From positions 1 to 46,859 of the forward strand of contig CASEAG010000005.1 in the NCBI GenBank assembly GCA_949285785.1: 46,859 bases of DNA, read 5' to 3'. The DNA comes from an uncultured Spirochaetales bacterium (GTDB taxonomy: Bacteria; Spirochaetota; Spirochaetia; Sphaerochaetales; Sphaerochaetaceae). Numbering within the stretch: the first letter of the stretch is position 1; each line of letters begins with the position of its first letter. Below are positions 8,983 through 19,179 of this stretch, one piece after another. The translations under genes and the position numbers were made by a program. The notes under the pieces were generated by a model. The model saw only the letters and a program-made list of their open reading frames with translations. It made no database searches and had not been told where the DNA came from.

Positions 8983-9807
8983 CTACTTGCGCTTCTTGAC
9001 GATGAACTTGTTCGACGGCTTCTTCTTGGAACGGGTCTTTCCGCCCTTGGTCGGCTTGCCCCAAGGAGTGACAGGATGACGTCCTGCAGCGGTCTTGCCC
9101 TCACCACCTCCATGCGGATGGTCGATCGGGTTCATTGCGACACCGCGGACCTTAGGCCTTCTGCCAAGGTGGCGGGAAGCACCGGCCTTTCCGAGAGACA
9201 CGTTCATGTGGTCCTCGTTGCCGAGCTCTCCGATTGTGGCGCTGCACTCGCCGAAGACGAGTCTCATCTCACCGGAAGGCAGACGAAGAGTCACATAATC
9301 GCCTTCCTTGGCCACGACGGTCGCTCCGACACCGGCAGAGCGGACGAGCTGTCCACCACGACCGAGCGTGAGCTCGACGTTGTGCACCGTGACGCCAAGC
9401 GGGATGTTCTTCAGAGGCAGGGAGTTTCCAACCGTGAGAGGAGCATCGGGACCCGCGAGGATCTTCGTTCCTACAGTCAGGCCCTTGGGGGCGATGATGT
9501 AGCGCTTCTCGCCATCGGCATAGAACACCAGAGCGATGTTGGCGCTTCTGTTGGGATCGTACTCGATGGTCTTGACGGTTCCGGGAACACCATACTTGTT
9601 CCTCTTGAAGTCGATGATTCTGTATGCCCTCTTGTGTCCACCACCTCTTCTCCTGACGGAGATGCGGCCGAACGTATCGCGACCGGCCTTCTTGGTGAGC
9701 TTTCTCGTGAGGCTCTTCTCCGGCTTCGTAGCCGTGATCTCCTCGAAGGAGAGGACAGTCTTCTGGCGAAGGCCAGGAGTATATGGTTTATAGGATTTCA
9801 ATGCCAT
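8983..9807 (-). CDS. rplB: 50S ribosomal protein L2
   Basis: Core large-subunit protein next to the peptidyl-transferase centre, needed for subunit association. It is 274 aa. The C-terminal signature [20 protein letters not shown] (about residues 224-243) holds the His implicated in peptidyl transfer. The N-terminal [20 protein letters not shown] is also typical. The gap to rplW is 12 bp. Confidence 0.98.
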   Translation of the reverse strand: MALKSYKPYTPGLRQKTVLSFEEITATKPEKSLTRKLTKKAGRDTFGRISVRRRGGGHKRAYRIIDFKRNKYGVPGTVKTIEYDPNRSANIALVFYADGEKRYIIAPKGLTVGTKILAGPDAPLTVGNSLPLKNIPLGVTVHNVELTLGRGGQLVRSAGVGATVVAKEGDYVTLRLPSGEMRLVFGECSATIGELGNEDHMNVSLGKAGASRHLGRRPKVRGVAMNPIDHPHGGGEGKTAAGRHPVTPWGKPTKGGKTRSKKKPSNKFIVKKRK

Positions 9808-9819
9808 TTTCTATTCTCC

Positions 9820-10122
9820 TCATACACCTTCGAAGGCGGAAATGGACTGGCCCTTGGCCAGAGTCACGATTGCCTTCTTCCAGGAAGCAGTGGTGCCCTT
9901 GATGAATCCACCCTTGCCTCTTGAATACTTGGGCTTGCCCTTGAAGTTCATGACATTGCACTTTGTGGCATCCACGCCCCAGATCTCCTTGACGGCGGCC
10001 ATGATCTCGAACTTGTTCGCCTTCGGATCGACGACGAACGTATACTTCTTGACCTCGCCCTCTCTGGCAAGTGTGGACTTCTCACTGACGATGGGTCTGA
10101 TAATTACCTGATCTGCTCTCAT
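9820..10122 (-). CDS. rplW: 50S ribosomal protein L23
   Basis: Tunnel-exit protein that docks trigger factor and SRP. I pick the ATG at 10122 (MRADQVIIRPIVSEKS), 100 aa, because AGAGGTGG lies just upstream; an ATG five codons earlier overlaps rplD and has no ribosome-binding site. The pattern KYTFVVDPKANKFEIMAAVK is L23-like. Confidence 0.95.
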   Translation of the reverse strand: MRADQVIIRPIVSEKSTLAREGEVKKYTFVVDPKANKFEIMAAVKEIWGVDATKCNVMNFKGKPKYSRGKGGFIKGTTASWKKAIVTLAKGQSISAFEGV

Positions 10123-10133
10123 CTTTCCACCTC

Positions 10134-10763
10134 TCATCTCTCACCGTAGAACTTTCCGAGGTTCTCTGCGGCGGTCTCGAGAACGAGAATCTTGCGTCCA
10201 TAGAGAAGCTCCTTGGCGGAAAGCTTGTCGTAACAAAGGACATGAAGGTAAGGGATGTTGCGTGCGGCCCTGCGCAGCATGGCATCATCGTCCTTCATGA
10301 TGATCACGGTACGCTGGTTCTCAGTCTCGAAGGCCTTCATGATCTGGGCAAGATCCTTGGTCTTGCCGTTCTCGCTCGTGAAATCCTGGACGACGACCAG
10401 ACGGTTCTCCTGAACGCCGAGGCTCAGCAGGCTCTTATAGGCAAGTCTCTTCATCTTCTTGGGAAGAGAATAGGAGTAATCACGCGGCTTCGGGCCGAAG
10501 ATCGTGCCACCACCAACCATGATGGGGGACTTCTTGTCACCACGGCGTGCATTACCAGTTCCCTTCTGCTTATAAGGCTTGGTATTGCTGTAATTCACTT
10601 CAGCGCGGGTCTTCGTGCATGCGGTACCAACACGGCGGTTGGCAAGCTCGTTGTTCACAGCATAGTAGATGGCACCATCGCTGACTTCCCTTGCGAAGAC
10701 TTCCTCGTTGAGGTTGATGGTTCCAACTTCCTTGGCTGCTGTTGAGTAAACTTTAACTTCCAT
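10134..10763 (-). CDS. rplD: 50S ribosomal protein L4
   Basis: Protein whose extended loop lines the exit tunnel; in E. coli it is also the S10-operon repressor. The start at 10763 ([14 protein letters not shown]) gives 209 aa and follows a GGGG ribosome-binding site; a GTG four codons upstream is the alternative. The loop block [20 protein letters not shown] (about residues 65-84) is intact. The gap to rplC is 11 bp. Confidence 0.96.
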   Translation of the reverse strand: MEVKVYSTAAKEVGTINLNEEVFAREVSDGAIYYAVNNELANRRVGTACTKTRAEVNYSNTKPYKQKGTGNARRGDKKSPIMVGGGTIFGPKPRDYSYSLPKKMKRLAYKSLLSLGVQENRLVVVQDFTSENGKTKDLAQIMKAFETENQRTVIIMKDDDAMLRRAARNIPYLHVLCYDKLSAKELLYGRKILVLETAAENLGKFYGER

Positions 10764-10774
10764 CTCTAGCCCCA

Positions 10775-11398
10775 CTACTTCTTGATTGCTTTCTTGACGA
10801 TGACAGTGCTCATCGCCGGTCCCGGGACTGCACCCTTGACCATGAGAACCTGCATCTCACTGTCGACTGCGACCACCTTCAGATTCTGGATGGTGGTTCT
10901 CTCGGCACCCATGTGTCCGGCCATCCTGTGGCCCTTGAAGGTGCGGGAGGGAGTCGAAGACATTGCCGTGCCACCAAGGTCTCTGTGGAACTTCGAACCA
11001 TGGGTTGCACGTCCACCACCGAAACCGTAGCGCTTCATGCCGCCCTGGAATCCCTTGCCCTTGGATGTACCTGTCACATCGACAAACGCAATGTCCTTGA
11101 ACATATCAACACCGAGCACGTCGCCGAGCTGGACCTCCTTGTCGAAGTCCCTCATCTCCATGACAGTCTTCTTGACAGGGCATCCTGCCTGCTTGAACTG
11201 TCCGGCATACGGCTTTGTGGCACGGCTTTCCTTCATGTCACCGGATGCAAGAACCGTGGCGACATAACCGTTCGCCTCCTGGGTCCTGTTTCCGACAACC
11301 ACATTGTCCTCTATCTTAATCACTGTCACAGGGGTGAGGACGCCATTGTCGTCGAACACCTGTGTCATTCCAATCTTTTTGCCGATAAGCCCTAACAT
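10775..11398 (-). CDS. rplC: 50S ribosomal protein L3
   Basis: Early-assembly large-subunit protein reaching the A-site entrance. The 207-aa product starts [19 protein letters not shown]. The L3 signature [19 protein letters not shown] (about residues 104-122) is followed by the conserved [10 protein letters not shown] and [11 protein letters not shown], where the modified Gln position of enterics differs. It sits between rpsJ (16-bp gap) and rplD. Confidence 0.97.
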   Translation of the reverse strand: MLGLIGKKIGMTQVFDDNGVLTPVTVIKIEDNVVVGNRTQEANGYVATVLASGDMKESRATKPYAGQFKQAGCPVKKTVMEMRDFDKEVQLGDVLGVDMFKDIAFVDVTGTSKGKGFQGGMKRYGFGGGRATHGSKFHRDLGGTAMSSTPSRTFKGHRMAGHMGAERTTIQNLKVVAVDSEMQVLMVKGAVPGPAMSTVIVKKAIKK

Positions 11399-11414
11399 CT
11401 CTTACCTCAACTTC

Positions 11415-11723
11415 TCACTGTTTAATTTCAACATCCACACCTGCAGGGAGTTCGAGCTTCATAAGGGCTTCCACAACCTTGGGAGTTGGATCCAGAATGT
11501 CGATCAGCCTCTTGTGGGTTCTCATCTCGAACTGCTCACGGGATTTCTTGTTGACATGAGGCGATCTCAAGACGGTGTACTTGTTGATACGGGTCGGAAG
11601 TGGCACTGGGCCGGAAACCTTCGCACCTGCCTTGACGACGGTCTGGACAATAGACTTGGAGCTCTGCTCTACGAGTTCAACATCAAAGCCTCTAAGTCTG
11701 ACACGAATTCTTTCATTAGCCAT
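11415..11723 (-). CDS. rpsJ: 30S ribosomal protein S10
   Basis: Head protein that also serves as NusE in antitermination complexes with NusB. It is 102 aa from the ATG at 11723 ([14 protein letters not shown]). The block [20 protein letters not shown] and [16 protein letters not shown] are standard. It is the first true S10-operon gene here, 75 bp after tuf. Confidence 0.97.
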   Translation of the reverse strand: MANERIRVRLRGFDVELVEQSSKSIVQTVVKAGAKVSGPVPLPTRINKYTVLRSPHVNKKSREQFEMRTHKRLIDILDPTPKVVEALMKLELPAGVDVEIKQ

Positions 11724-11798
11724 TTTTAAAAATCTCCAAAAATCAGAATGATCCTGCCGGGGATGCACTCCCCGGCAAGATTTCATGAAGCTTCAGGC

Positions 11799-12989
11799 TC
11801 AGTCCTTGATCTCGGTGACCTGACCGGAAGCGACGGTCCTACCACCCTCGCGGATAGCGAAGCGGAGTCCCTTGTCCATTGCAACCTGGTGGATCAGCTC
11901 GACCTCGATCTCAGTGTGATCGCCAGGCATGACCATCTCCTTTCCAGCAGGAAGGGTGACGGTACCCGTGATGTCGGTGGTCCTGAAGTAGAACTGGGGG
12001 CGATATCCAGTGAAGAACGGGGAGTGACGTCCACCCTCGTCCTTGCTGAGCACGTAGACTGCACCAGTGAACTTCGCGTGCGGAGTGATCGACTTGGGCT
12101 TTGCAAGAACCTGGCCGCGGACGACCTCCTTCTTGTCGATGCCTCTGAGCAGAGCACCGATGTTGTCTCCAGCCTGTCCTTCGTCAAGAAGCTTGTTGAA
12201 CATCTCGACACCAGTGACGACCGTATCCTTGGTCTCCCTGATACCGACGATGGAAACAGGATCGTTGACATGGACGACACCGGACTCGACACGACCGGTG
12301 ACGACCGTTCCACGTCCGGAGATGGAGAAGATGTCCTCGATCGGCATGAGGAAGGGCTTGTCGACAGCTCTTTCGGGAAGCGGGATGTAGGCATCCATCG
12401 CGTCGAGCAGCTCGTCGATGCACTTCGTTGCCTCGGGGTCGTCGGGGTTGGTCATCGCCTGGTAGGCGGATCCCCTGATGACAGGGCAGTTTGCTCCATC
12501 GAAGCCGTACTCGGTGAGCAGGTCCCTCATCTCCTCCTCGACGAGGTCGATGAGATCGGGATCGTCAACCTGATCGCACTTGTTGATGAAGACGATGATG
12601 CAGGGAACGCCGACCTGACGAGCGAGCAGGATGTGCTCCTTCGTCTGGGCCATGGCACCGTCAGTAGCTGCGACGACGATGATTGCACCATCCATCTGGG
12701 CAGCACCGGTGATCATGTTCTTGATGTAGTCGGCGTGGCCCGGGCAGTCGACGTGTGCGTAGTGGCGGTTCTTGGACTGGTACTCGACGTGTCTCGTGTT
12801 GATGGTGATACCACGTGCCTTCTCTTCCGGTGCGTTATCGATAGCATCGTAGTTGAGGGCCTTGTCGCCGAACAGTCTTGCACAGTGCATCGTGATAGCA
12901 GCTGTGAGAGTGGTCTTACCATGGTCGACGTGACCGATGGTACCAACGTTTACGTGTGGCTTAGTTCTTTCGAATTTTTCCTTAGCCAT
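11799..12989 (-). CDS. tuf: Elongation factor Tu
   Basis: GTPase that carries aminoacyl-tRNA to the ribosome. The start at 12989 ([16 protein letters not shown]) gives 396 aa and has a perfect AGGAGG five bases upstream. G1 is GHVDHGKTT (about residues 18-26), G3 is DCPGHADY, and G4 is NKCD. Domains II and III continue to [11 protein letters not shown]. It heads the giant ribosomal operon and is directly fused to the S10 cluster, with no rpsL, rpsG or fusA in front; those two ribosomal genes are in the neighbouring rpo operon. Confidence 0.98.
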   Translation of the reverse strand: MAKEKFERTKPHVNVGTIGHVDHGKTTLTAAITMHCARLFGDKALNYDAIDNAPEEKARGITINTRHVEYQSKNRHYAHVDCPGHADYIKNMITGAAQMDGAIIVVAATDGAMAQTKEHILLARQVGVPCIIVFINKCDQVDDPDLIDLVEEEMRDLLTEYGFDGANCPVIRGSAYQAMTNPDDPEATKCIDELLDAMDAYIPLPERAVDKPFLMPIEDIFSISGRGTVVTGRVESGVVHVNDPVSIVGIRETKDTVVTGVEMFNKLLDEGQAGDNIGALLRGIDKKEVVRGQVLAKPKSITPHAKFTGAVYVLSKDEGGRHSPFFTGYRPQFYFRTTDITGTVTLPAGKEMVMPGDHTEIEVELIHQVAMDKGLRFAIREGGRTVASGQVTEIKD

Positions 12990-13259
12990 CAGTTCCTCCT
13001 TGTGACTTGAGGTCACAACAAAATAGTATTGTCATAAAGGCCAAGGCCTTTACCAATCCCCTGTGGACAAACGGGCTAAGCGTTCTGAGAGTGTCTTTTG
13101 AATCATGAGTAGAACCAGAGGTCGACATGAGCATCCGTCCTGCCGACGTACGTATGGATATCAAAAACCATTCTTCTGGAACCACCCGACTCTGCTCTCT
13201 GCGAAGCCAGTTTGGCTCACGTGAATGCACACGGAAACGGCGTCCTGTGGGCAGACACG
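12990..13259 (-). promoter_or_regulatory. Long structured 5' leader of tuf
   Basis: From the inferred start near 13259 to the tuf ATG there are about 270 nt with no convincing gene. Two hairpins lie at the downstream end. TAAAGGCCAAGGCCTTTA (13035-13052) folds with a CUUG tetraloop on the minus strand. TTGTGAC/GTCACAA (13000-13006 and 13012-13018) directly abuts the AGGAGG of tuf (12995-13000). The second could control ribosome access. A 22-codon ORF lies in the middle, but it has only a weak ribosome-binding site and I do not call it. Confidence 0.45.
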
Positions 13260-13265
13260 GTGACC

Positions 13266-13294
13266 AATATATCGGGATTGAAAAAAAATGTCAA
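13266..13294 (-). promoter_or_regulatory. Sigma-70 type promoter of the tuf/S10/spc/alpha operon
   Basis: On the minus strand, a perfect TTGACA (13289-13294) is followed by a 17-bp spacer with a T8 run and then TATATT (13266-13271, 5 of 6). This is the best promoter match in the window and fits a highly expressed ribosomal operon. Transcription should start near 13259. Confidence 0.8.
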
Positions 13295-13346
13295 CAATAT
13301 TCTTTTGTATTATAGTCAGTTAGGCGCATTGCCTTTCCCGGGATTT

Positions 13347-13373
13347 TATACTATTTTCTGCACTCGAGAGGAG
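13347..13373 (+). promoter_or_regulatory. Possible -10 and ribosome-binding site of the TSCPD gene
   Basis: TATACT (13347-13352) could be a -10 box, but the best upstream hexamer (TTGCCT, 13329-13334) is only 12 bp away, so the promoter is uncertain. AGAGGAG (13367-13373) is a good ribosome-binding site ten bases before the ATG at 13384. Confidence 0.35.
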
Positions 13374-13383
13374 AATCGGAAAA

Positions 13384-13635
13384 ATGCACTACACATATGG
13401 TACAAGAGGTACATGCTCACGCCAGATAGACTTCGACATCGACAGTGAAGGCAGGCTTCACAACGTCACCTTCCTGGGTGGATGCAACGGCAACCTCAAG
13501 GGCATCGGAAAGCTGTGCGAGGACATGGATGCCCGCCAGATAGCAAAGAAGCTCGAAGGGACGCTCTGCGGCATGAAGAACACCAGCTGTCCTGATCAGC
13601 TGGCAAAGGCGATCGGCAAGGCTCTCGACGAATGA
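13384..13635 (+). CDS. TSCPD domain-containing protein (TIGR03905 family)
   Basis: An 83-aa protein containing the literal family motif Thr67-Ser-Cys-Pro-Asp71 and five cysteines (11, 34, 45, 62, 69). Such proteins resemble the Cys-rich C-terminal domain of some ribonucleotide reductases; the stand-alone form has no established function. A metal- or thiol-based role is only a guess from the Cys pattern. It is the only plus-strand gene between the two great translation operons, divergent from tuf and convergent with rpsG, and has its own terminator. Confidence 0.85.
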   Translation: MHYTYGTRGTCSRQIDFDIDSEGRLHNVTFLGGCNGNLKGIGKLCEDMDARQIAKKLEGTLCGMKNTSCPDQLAKAIGKALDE

Positions 13636-13658
13636 CGAGACGGCGAGAAGAATGATGA

Positions 13659-13693
13659 GGGCGACGGAAAAGGCTTCCGCCGCCCTTTTTTTT
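13659..13693 (+). terminator. Rho-independent terminator of the TSCPD gene
   Basis: GGGCG-A-CGGAA pairs with TTCCG-C-CGCCC (one A/C mismatch) and is followed at once by eight T. It lies 24 bp after the TSCPD stop. Confidence 0.85.
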
Positions 13694-13730
13694 CCTGTCC
13701 GTGAACAATGATGAACAGAATGCCATGCGG

Positions 13731-13755
13731 AAAAAAAGCAGTCCCGAAGGACTGC
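13731..13755 (-). terminator. Rho-independent terminator of the rpoBC-rpsL-rpsG operon
   Basis: On the minus strand a perfect 7-bp stem GCAGTCC/GGACTGC closed by a TTCG tetraloop is followed by seven T. It lies 25 bp after the rpsG stop and faces the plus-strand TSCPD terminator, so the two convergent units each have a strong stop. Confidence 0.92.
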
Positions 13756-13779
13756 TTGTGAAAGACGTCTACCGTCAGA

Positions 13780-14250
<471 letters not shown>

Positions 14251-14267
14251 CTATATCCTCCCTTGGC

Positions 14268-14642
14268 TCAGGCCTTTGGCTTCTTCGCGCCGTACTTCGA
14301 GCGGCTTCTCTTCCTGTCTGCAACACCAAGGGTATCCTTGCTGCCGCGGACGATGTGATAGCGGACACCAGGAAGGTCCTTGACCCTTCCGCCCCTGACC
14401 AGGACGACAGAGTGCTCCTGGAGGTTATGTCCGATACCGGGGATATAGGCAGTGACCTCGATTCCGTTCGACAGACGGACACGAGCGACCTTTCTGAGAG
14501 CAGAGTTAGGCTTCTTCGGCGTCACCGTCATGACTCTTGTGCAGGTTCCCCTCTTCTGAGGGCAACCCTCAAGCGCAGGAGACTTCGTCTTGTTCTTGGC
14601 GCTTGTCCTGCCCTTTCTTACCAGCTGATTGATTGTAGGCAT
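14268..14642 (-). CDS. rpsL: 30S ribosomal protein S12
   Basis: Decoding-site protein. The start at 14642 ([12 protein letters not shown]) gives 124 aa. The streptomycin-related loop [11 protein letters not shown] keeps Lys at position 43, and the second loop has [14 protein letters not shown], so this is the ordinary sensitive-type sequence. It follows rpoC by about 136 bp of hairpin-rich spacer. Confidence 0.97.
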   Translation of the reverse strand: MPTINQLVRKGRTSAKNKTKSPALEGCPQKRGTCTRVMTVTPKKPNSALRKVARVRLSNGIEVTAYIPGIGHNLQEHSVVLVRGGRVKDLPGVRYHIVRGSKDTLGVADRKRSRSKYGAKKPKA

Positions 14643-14778
14643 CTTTCGATACACTCCGTTCTTTTGTGTGGGCGGACACCCTCACACTGCGCCGCCCTGT
14701 GCCGCACAGGCGGCACATCTATCGAATTCCATGGTCAGCATGAGACCTTCCTGGAGAACGGGAAGCGGGCCGACAGGC
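14643..14778 (-). promoter_or_regulatory. Hairpin-rich rpoC-rpsL spacer
   Basis: The spacer holds a perfect 7-bp hairpin, GTGCCGC/GCGGCAC (14699-14705 and 14710-14716), with a 4-nt loop. A longer GGGCGG/CCGCCC pair flanks a GTGTG/CACAC pair closer to rpsL. No T-run follows, so partial attenuation or RNA processing between rpoC and rpsL is more likely than termination. I see no good promoter. Confidence 0.4.
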
Positions 14779-17700
14779 TCACTCCCCATCATTCATGTCG
14801 TCGCCGACGTTCTCGGCTTCGGCCTCTCCAAAGTCTCCCACGGACTTCATTCCAGCGATATCTTCGACATCGAAGTCGTCTTCCTCAAGCTCCTCCGCAG
14901 CCTTGCGTTCGGCCTTGATTCTCTCGACCTGTCTCTGAAGCTCCTCCAGCTGTCCAGGGTCAAGCTGAATGTTCCTGTACTTCTTCATACCTGTACCAGC
15001 AGGGATGAGATGTCCAATGATGACATTCTCCTTGAGACCTCTGAGCTCATCTTTACTACCAGCAATCGCAGCGTTTGTCAAGACCTTCGTCGTCTCCTGG
15101 AAGGAGGCGGCGGAGATGAAGCTGTCGATCGACAGGGACGCTCTCGTGATGCCGAGCAGGAGCGGACGTGCCACGGCGGGCTGACCGCCCTGGGCGATGA
15201 CACGCTCGTTCTCGGCCTGGAACTTGAACTTGTCGACCTGCTGCTGATAGATGAAGTTCGTATCGCCAACCTGGACGATCTGGACCTTCCTCAGCATCTG
15301 GCGGATGATGATTCCCAGGTGCTTGTCGTTGATGTCGACGCCCTGCATCCTATAGACCTGCTGGACCTCGTCGACAAGGAACGTCTGAAGAGCGTTCTCG
15401 CCGAGGATGTTCAGGATGTCATGAGGATCCTTGGCTCCATCGCACAGGGGCTCCGCCGCCTGGACGACCTCGTCGTCACGTACAAGAAGGTTCGACGAAA
15501 GAGGAACGGAATGCTTGTATCTTCTTCCGAATGCATCCTCGATCTCGATGATCCTCTTGCTCTTGACGACCTGACCGATGTGGACAGTGCCGGACACCTG
15601 AGCAAGCACAGCCGGATCCTTCGGCATCCTCGCCTCGAAGAGCTCTCCGACACGGGGAAGACCACCGGTGATGTCCTTCGTCTTCTGAGAGGCCTTGGAC
15701 AGCTTAGCCAGCACGGCGCCGATCCCGACATTCTCGAGCTCGTCGACCTGCAGATATGCACCACCGGGAAGAAGATACGTATACGACTCGCCCTGTGCAG
15801 TCTCGATGACGATTCTCGGCTGCAGGTTCTCGAGGTTGTGCTCGGTGATCTTCCTCTCGATGTTTCCGGTATCCTCGTTGACCTCGTTGATGAGGGTGGA
15901 ACCCTCCTTGATGTCGGCGAAGAGCACCTTTCCAGCCTGCTCGGCGATGATCGGTTCGCTGAACGGATCGAACTCGACGATGGGCTTTCCCGCCTCGACC
16001 ACCTGATAAGGCTCGACACACAGCTCGCTTCCGGGAGCGACACGATGGTCGACCGCCTTGGCCACGATGAACGTCCTTTCTGCAAGAGTCGTCACGAAGC
16101 CGTTGAACGCGCTGGTGCAGACGACCCCGTCCTTGACGTAGATGTCGCTGCCTTTCGCGACGGGCGAGAGGACGAGGGCGCCCTCCTCCGTCTTCGTGTC
16201 ATGGCTGACAAGCTCGTCGAACATGCCGGTGAGCTCGAGCAGCACACGGTAGATTCTGACAGTGCCCTTTCTCGGGAAGACCTTGCGACCATCGCCCTCC
16301 CTCACGACGAAGTTGGAGGAGATGTCTCCGACGATGACGGCATGGTCGAATGTCAGCGCATTCGCCTCGGTGGATGCGGTGGCGGTGCCTCCGACATGGA
16401 ACGTCCTCATCGTGAGCTGGGTTCCAGGCTGTCCGATGGACTGGGCGGCAATCGTACCGACCGCCTCTCCGATCTCGACGGGCCTGTTGTTCGCCAGGTT
16501 CCTTCCGTAGCACTTGGCACATACGCCGTACTGGGCCTCGCATGTGAGGACCGTCCTCAGATAGACGGACTCTATGCCGGCATCCTCGATGGCCTTTGCC
16601 GTGTCCTCGTCGATCTCCTCATTGGCCTTTGCAAGCACGACGGGCCTTCCATCCTGGTCCTTGAGGAACGGATGGACGACATCGTCGACAGGGCAGCGTC
16701 CGACGATCCTGTCGGCAAGATGCTCGACGATCTCGTCACCGTCCTTGATCGCGGATCTCCAGATACCGTTGATGGTATGGCAGTCGTCGATGTTGACGAC
16801 GACATCCTGCGAGATGTCGACAAGCCTTCTGGTGAGATAGCCGGCCTCTGCAGTCTTCAAAGCGGTATCGGAAAGTCCCTTTCGTGCGCCGTTGGTGGAG
16901 ATGAAGAACTCGATGATGCTCAGTCCTTCCTTGAAGTTGGACTTGATCGGGAACTCGATGATATCTCCACTCGGGCGTGCCATGAGACCACGCATGGCCC
17001 CCAGCTGTCTGATCTGGGTCCTGCTTCCTCTGGCGCCAGAGACGGCCATCAGGTAAAGCGGATTGAATCCGTTCTGGCTCTTCTCCAGCTGGCTCATCAG
17101 GTCGTCGGTGAGGCGGTCGTTTGTGCTCGACCACAGGCCGATGATCCTGTTGTAGCGCTCTTCCTGGGTGATCTGGCCGCTCCTGTACTGCGAGAGGATC
17201 TGGCTCTGCTCCTCGTTCGCCTTCTCGACAAGCGCCTGCTTGGTATCGGGTATGATCATGTCCGACAGACCGATCGTGGCACCGAAGAGGGTCGCGTACT
17301 TGTATCCGACATCCTTGATCGAATCAAGAAGCTTGATCGCGATCGAAGCCTTGTTCTCCCTGATCGTCTCTCCAATGACCTTCTTGAGCTGCTTGTCGCC
17401 CAGGACGTAGTTCTGGAAAGGCACACCTTCGGGCAGAGAGGCATTGAAGATGATCCTGCCAGGAGTCGTCTCGAACCATGTCCTTCCGTCCGCGACGGTC
17501 TTGCTTCCATCCTCGGAGACGATGACCAGGCCTTCCTTGAAGCGGAAGTGGATCATCGCGTTGTAGCTGACCGCACCCGCATCGATTGCGACCTCGATCT
17601 CGTCGAGAGAGTTGTAGTAATGGCCCTGTCCATGGGCGTTCTCCATCTGCTTGGTCAGATAGAATATGCCGAGGACCATGTCCTGCGAAGGATAGACGAT

Positions 17701-19164
17701 CGGCTTTCCGTTTGCAGGATCGAGCAGGTTCGTGGCGGAGAGCATGAGCGTCCAGCACTCGAGCTGTGCAGCCTGCGTCAGAGGGACATGGATGGCCATC
17801 TGGTCACCATCGAAGTCCGCGTTGAAGGCATGACACACGAGAGGATGCAGCTTGAGGGCCTTTCCATCGACGAGGACAGGCTCGAAGGCCTGGATGCCGA
17901 GACGGTGCAGCGTAGGTGCACGGTTGAGCATGACAGGGTGCTCCTTGACGACCTCGTCAAGAATCGCCCATACCTCAGGCGTCTCCTGCTCGACAAGAGT
18001 CTTGGCCCTCTTCACATTGAGGGCCACGTCCTTCTGGACGAGCTTCCTCATGATGAACGGCTTGAAGAGCTCGAGAGCCATCTTGGAGGGGACTCCGCAC
18101 TGATAGATCTTGAGCTCAGGCCCGACGACGATTACGGAACGGCCGGAATAGTCGACACGCTTTCCGAGCAGGTTCTGGCGGAACCTTCCCTGCTTGCCCT
18201 TGAGAAGGTCGGAAAGGGACTTGAGAGGCCTGTTGGAGGCACCCTTGACGACCCTCTTCCTCTTGGAGTTGTCGAAAAGCGCATCGACAGCCTCCTGGAG
18301 CATCCTCTTCTCGTTGCGGATGATGATGTCAGGCGCATGCAGGCTGATGAGCCTCTGCAGACGGTTGTTCCTGTTGATGACCCTCCTGTAGAGGTCGTTG
18401 AGGTCGCTCGTCGCGAAGCGTCCGCCGTCGAGCTGTACCATCGGCCTGAGATCAGGCGGGATGACGGGGATGACGGTCAGGATCATCCACTCCGGCCTGT
18501 TGCCGGAATCGCGGAAGTCCTCGCAGACCTTGATCCTCTTGAGCAGACGGGCGTCCTTGGTGTCCTTCTTTGCCCTCATCTGCTCTCTCAGCTCCTCGCT
18601 GAGCGCATCGAGGTCGAGTGCGGCGAGGAGAACCCTGATGGCCTCCGCACCCATGCCGGCCTTGAAGGCGTCCTCGCCGTAGCGGTCGACGGCCTCCATG
18701 TACTGGTCCTCGGTCAGCAGCTGCTTGAGCTTGAGATCCGTGTCGCCGGGATCAGTTACGACATACTTCTCATAATAAAGGATGGACTGGAGATTCGTCC
18801 TGCTGATGTCCAGGAGAAGGGACATGCGGGAGGGAACGCTCCTGTAGTACCAGATATGGGAGACGGGGCTGGCAAGCGTGATGTGGCCCATCCTCTCGCG
18901 GCGGACCTTGGTGCTTGTGACCTCGACGCCACAGCGGTCGCAGACCATGCCCTTGTAGCGGATCGACTTGAACTTTCCGCAATAGCACTCCCACTCCTTC
19001 GTGGTTCCGAATATCCTTTCGCAGAACAGACCGTCCTTCTCCGGGCGGAGGGTCCTGTAGTTTATGGTCTCGGGCTTCTTCACCTCGCCATAGGACCAGG
19101 CGAGGATCTGCTCGGGAGAAGCAAGTCTGATGCGAATGCTGTCAAAATCCTGAATTTCTCTCAT
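14779..19164 (-). CDS. rpoC: RNA polymerase beta-prime subunit
   Basis: Catalytic subunit, 1461 aa. The N-terminal zinc finger [20 protein letters not shown] is near residues 58-77. The catalytic NADFDGDQM motif starts at Asn448, with the three Mg2+-binding Asp at 450, 452 and 454. The trigger-loop region is about [19 protein letters not shown]. The acidic C-terminus ends [10 protein letters not shown]. The length is typical for spirochaetes, with no large lineage insert obvious. It is 15 bp after rpoB. Confidence 0.98.
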   Translation of the reverse strand: MREIQDFDSIRIRLASPEQILAWSYGEVKKPETINYRTLRPEKDGLFCERIFGTTKEWECYCGKFKSIRYKGMVCDRCGVEVTSTKVRRERMGHITLASPVSHIWYYRSVPSRMSLLLDISRTNLQSILYYEKYVVTDPGDTDLKLKQLLTEDQYMEAVDRYGEDAFKAGMGAEAIRVLLAALDLDALSEELREQMRAKKDTKDARLLKRIKVCEDFRDSGNRPEWMILTVIPVIPPDLRPMVQLDGGRFATSDLNDLYRRVINRNNRLQRLISLHAPDIIIRNEKRMLQEAVDALFDNSKRKRVVKGASNRPLKSLSDLLKGKQGRFRQNLLGKRVDYSGRSVIVVGPELKIYQCGVPSKMALELFKPFIMRKLVQKDVALNVKRAKTLVEQETPEVWAILDEVVKEHPVMLNRAPTLHRLGIQAFEPVLVDGKALKLHPLVCHAFNADFDGDQMAIHVPLTQAAQLECWTLMLSATNLLDPANGKPIVYPSQDMVLGIFYLTKQMENAHGQGHYYNSLDEIEVAIDAGAVSYNAMIHFRFKEGLVIVSEDGSKTVADGRTWFETTPGRIIFNASLPEGVPFQNYVLGDKQLKKVIGETIRENKASIAIKLLDSIKDVGYKYATLFGATIGLSDMIIPDTKQALVEKANEEQSQILSQYRSGQITQEERYNRIIGLWSSTNDRLTDDLMSQLEKSQNGFNPLYLMAVSGARGSRTQIRQLGAMRGLMARPSGDIIEFPIKSNFKEGLSIIEFFISTNGARKGLSDTALKTAEAGYLTRRLVDISQDVVVNIDDCHTINGIWRSAIKDGDEIVEHLADRIVGRCPVDDVVHPFLKDQDGRPVVLAKANEEIDEDTAKAIEDAGIESVYLRTVLTCEAQYGVCAKCYGRNLANNRPVEIGEAVGTIAAQSIGQPGTQLTMRTFHVGGTATASTEANALTFDHAVIVGDISSNFVVREGDGRKVFPRKGTVRIYRVLLELTGMFDELVSHDTKTEEGALVLSPVAKGSDIYVKDGVVCTSAFNGFVTTLAERTFIVAKAVDHRVAPGSELCVEPYQVVEAGKPIVEFDPFSEPIIAEQAGKVLFADIKEGSTLINEVNEDTGNIERKITEHNLENLQPRIVIETAQGESYTYLLPGGAYLQVDELENVGIGAVLAKLSKASQKTKDITGGLPRVGELFEARMPKDPAVLAQVSGTVHIGQVVKSKRIIEIEDAFGRRYKHSVPLSSNLLVRDDEVVQAAEPLCDGAKDPHDILNILGENALQTFLVDEVQQVYRMQGVDINDKHLGIIIRQMLRKVQIVQVGDTNFIYQQQVDKFKFQAENERVIAQGGQPAVARPLLLGITRASLSIDSFISAASFQETTKVLTNAAIAGSKDELRGLKENVIIGHLIPAGTGMKKYRNIQLDPGQLEELQRQVERIKAERKAAEELEEDDFDVEDIAGMKSVGDFGEAEAENVGDDMNDGE

Positions 19165-19179
19165 TGCCTCTTTTCTCCT

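Noticed and set aside
13095..13165. 22-codon ORF within the tuf leader
   Set aside because: Only a weak ribosome-binding site and no unusual composition; likely chance.
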